Notes under the pieces: generated by a model
What the model was told of the DNA's origin: nothing
Databases searched by the model: none
Seen by the model: only the letters and a program-made list of their open reading frames with translations
Part shown: positions 63,513 through 64,000 of the stretch, one piece after another
Numbering within the stretch: position 1 is the stretch's first letter
Layout: the number at the start of each line of letters is the position of its first letter
Made by a program: the position numbers and the translations under genes
Assembly: GCA_030323885.1 (NCBI GenBank)
Contig: CM059199.1
Span: forward strand, 73,679,050 to 73,743,049
DNA length: 64,000 nucleotides
Source of the DNA: Branchipolynoe longqiensis
Taxonomy: Eukaryota; Annelida; Polychaeta; Phyllodocida; Polynoidae
Direction of reading: 5' to 3'

Positions 63513-63896
63513 AGCTTCCGGGCCGCACTTTAGGACTGACACATCACGCGTCCCTCCTGTATTATCTTTGACAGTGGCGACCCCGGCCCCCATCGCCTCC
63601 TAGCGGCCATAATGAGAATTTGGCAAAGACCCGGCGGATGTAGTCCCGGCGTTCCAAATTAATGCGCCGGGCCGAGGGCACTTCCTGTCAAACCGCATCA
63701 CTCGTGTGTGTGCTGGTGTGTGTGTGTGTGTGCTCCGCGGATGGAGCTAGTTCCCATCAGTAGGAACCCCCCCCCTCTCCTCCCCTACCCCATTCCCCCA
63801 CCCACCCTCTAGGGTGGTAGAGTTAGATGGTCGCCCAATTCCGCGGGGTTGCAAACAGAATCGAAGAAGTATGAAATGTATATATATGTAGTAGTG
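63513..63896. other. No gene recognised
   Basis: (GT)n at 63704-63730 and a C-rich tract at 63765-63810. Otherwise unassigned. Confidence 0.5.
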
Positions 63897-64000
63897 TGCA
63901 CTGACCTCTCAGGCAAGTAACCACATAGACAGGTAGGCGTGGGTCGTGTGTTGATATCAGGGAGCCTAGGTGGTGTAATGGTTAGCACACTGGCCCGGAA
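63897..64000 (+). mobile_element. SINE-Q, cut by the window end
   Basis: The leader CTGACCTCTCAGGCAAGTAA, GTGTGTTGATATCAGGGAGC and the head GGTGGTGTAATGGTTAGCAC, ACTGGCCCGGAA. The 3' part is outside the window. Confidence 0.85.

Noticed and set aside
63082..63571. His/Pro/Thr-rich and Val/Trp/Gly-rich frames
   Set aside because: Direct translation of the ACC-rich microsatellite on both strands.

Overview
This is a stretch of animal nuclear DNA made almost entirely of repeats. I find no intact host protein gene. The evidence for an animal genome is: tRNA-derived SINEs with recognisable A/B-box heads, three kinds of non-LTR retrotransposon (LINE), many MITE-like elements with terminal inverted repeats, minisatellites, and long microsatellite tracts. 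The element types (a SINE ending in AACAACAAACAAA, an I-like LINE tail ending in CAATCAATCA, an RTE-like LINE with a trinucleotide tail) suggest a marine invertebrate such as a cephalochordate, hemichordate or lophotrochozoan. I cannot place the species.

Working names. SINE-A is the commonest repeat, about 340 bp, with a head like GACCAGACGGGATGGCC. SINE-B has the same body with a different tRNA-like head containing TCGCATG. SINE-S has a tRNA-Ser/Leu-like head. SINE-Q has a head resembling tRNA-Gln. LINE-R is RTE-like with a (CAT)n tail on the antisense strand. LINE-C is a CR1/L2/Jockey-group element at 53-58 kb. LINE-I is an I-like element with an RNase H domain. Unit U is an unclassified sequence of about 350 bp that occurs on its own or joined to the 3' end of LINE-R.

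Layout. 0-5.7 kb: nested MITEs, foldback elements and SINEs arranged as a large imperfect inverted repeat. 5.7-15.5 kb: MITEs, SINEs, a possible solo LTR, a 60-bp minisatellite and an unclassified duplicated family. 15.5-17.4 kb: polypurine tract and a 10-bp minisatellite. 18-25.8 kb: SINEs, MITEs, LINE-C tails and a foldback element inside a purine tract. 25.8-28.9 kb: LINE-I RNase H fragment and a satellite with about 118-bp period. 29-38.4 kb: LINE-R reverse transcriptase and nested SINEs. 39-46.6 kb: MITEs, a weak promoter-like region, a LINE-R/U chimera with a perfect 13-bp target-site duplication, and pogo-type MITEs. 47-50 kb: 71-bp minisatellite and SINEs. 52-58 kb: a MITE and a long but broken LINE-C. 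58-64 kb: mostly unassigned sequence, a duplicated segment, ACC-rich microsatellites and SINEs.

The most notable observations are: (1) unit U is joined, always at the same end, to LINE-R copies truncated at different points, which looks like template switching during retrotransposition, and one such chimera is bounded by a 13-bp duplication showing it inserted as one piece; (2) a group of MITE-like elements share a terminal GGCCCTGTCACA-type motif but have interiors filled with a short word specific to each element; (3) several nested insertions have exact target-site duplications that fix element ends and relative ages. All coordinates of diverged repeats are by eye and may be off by several bases.
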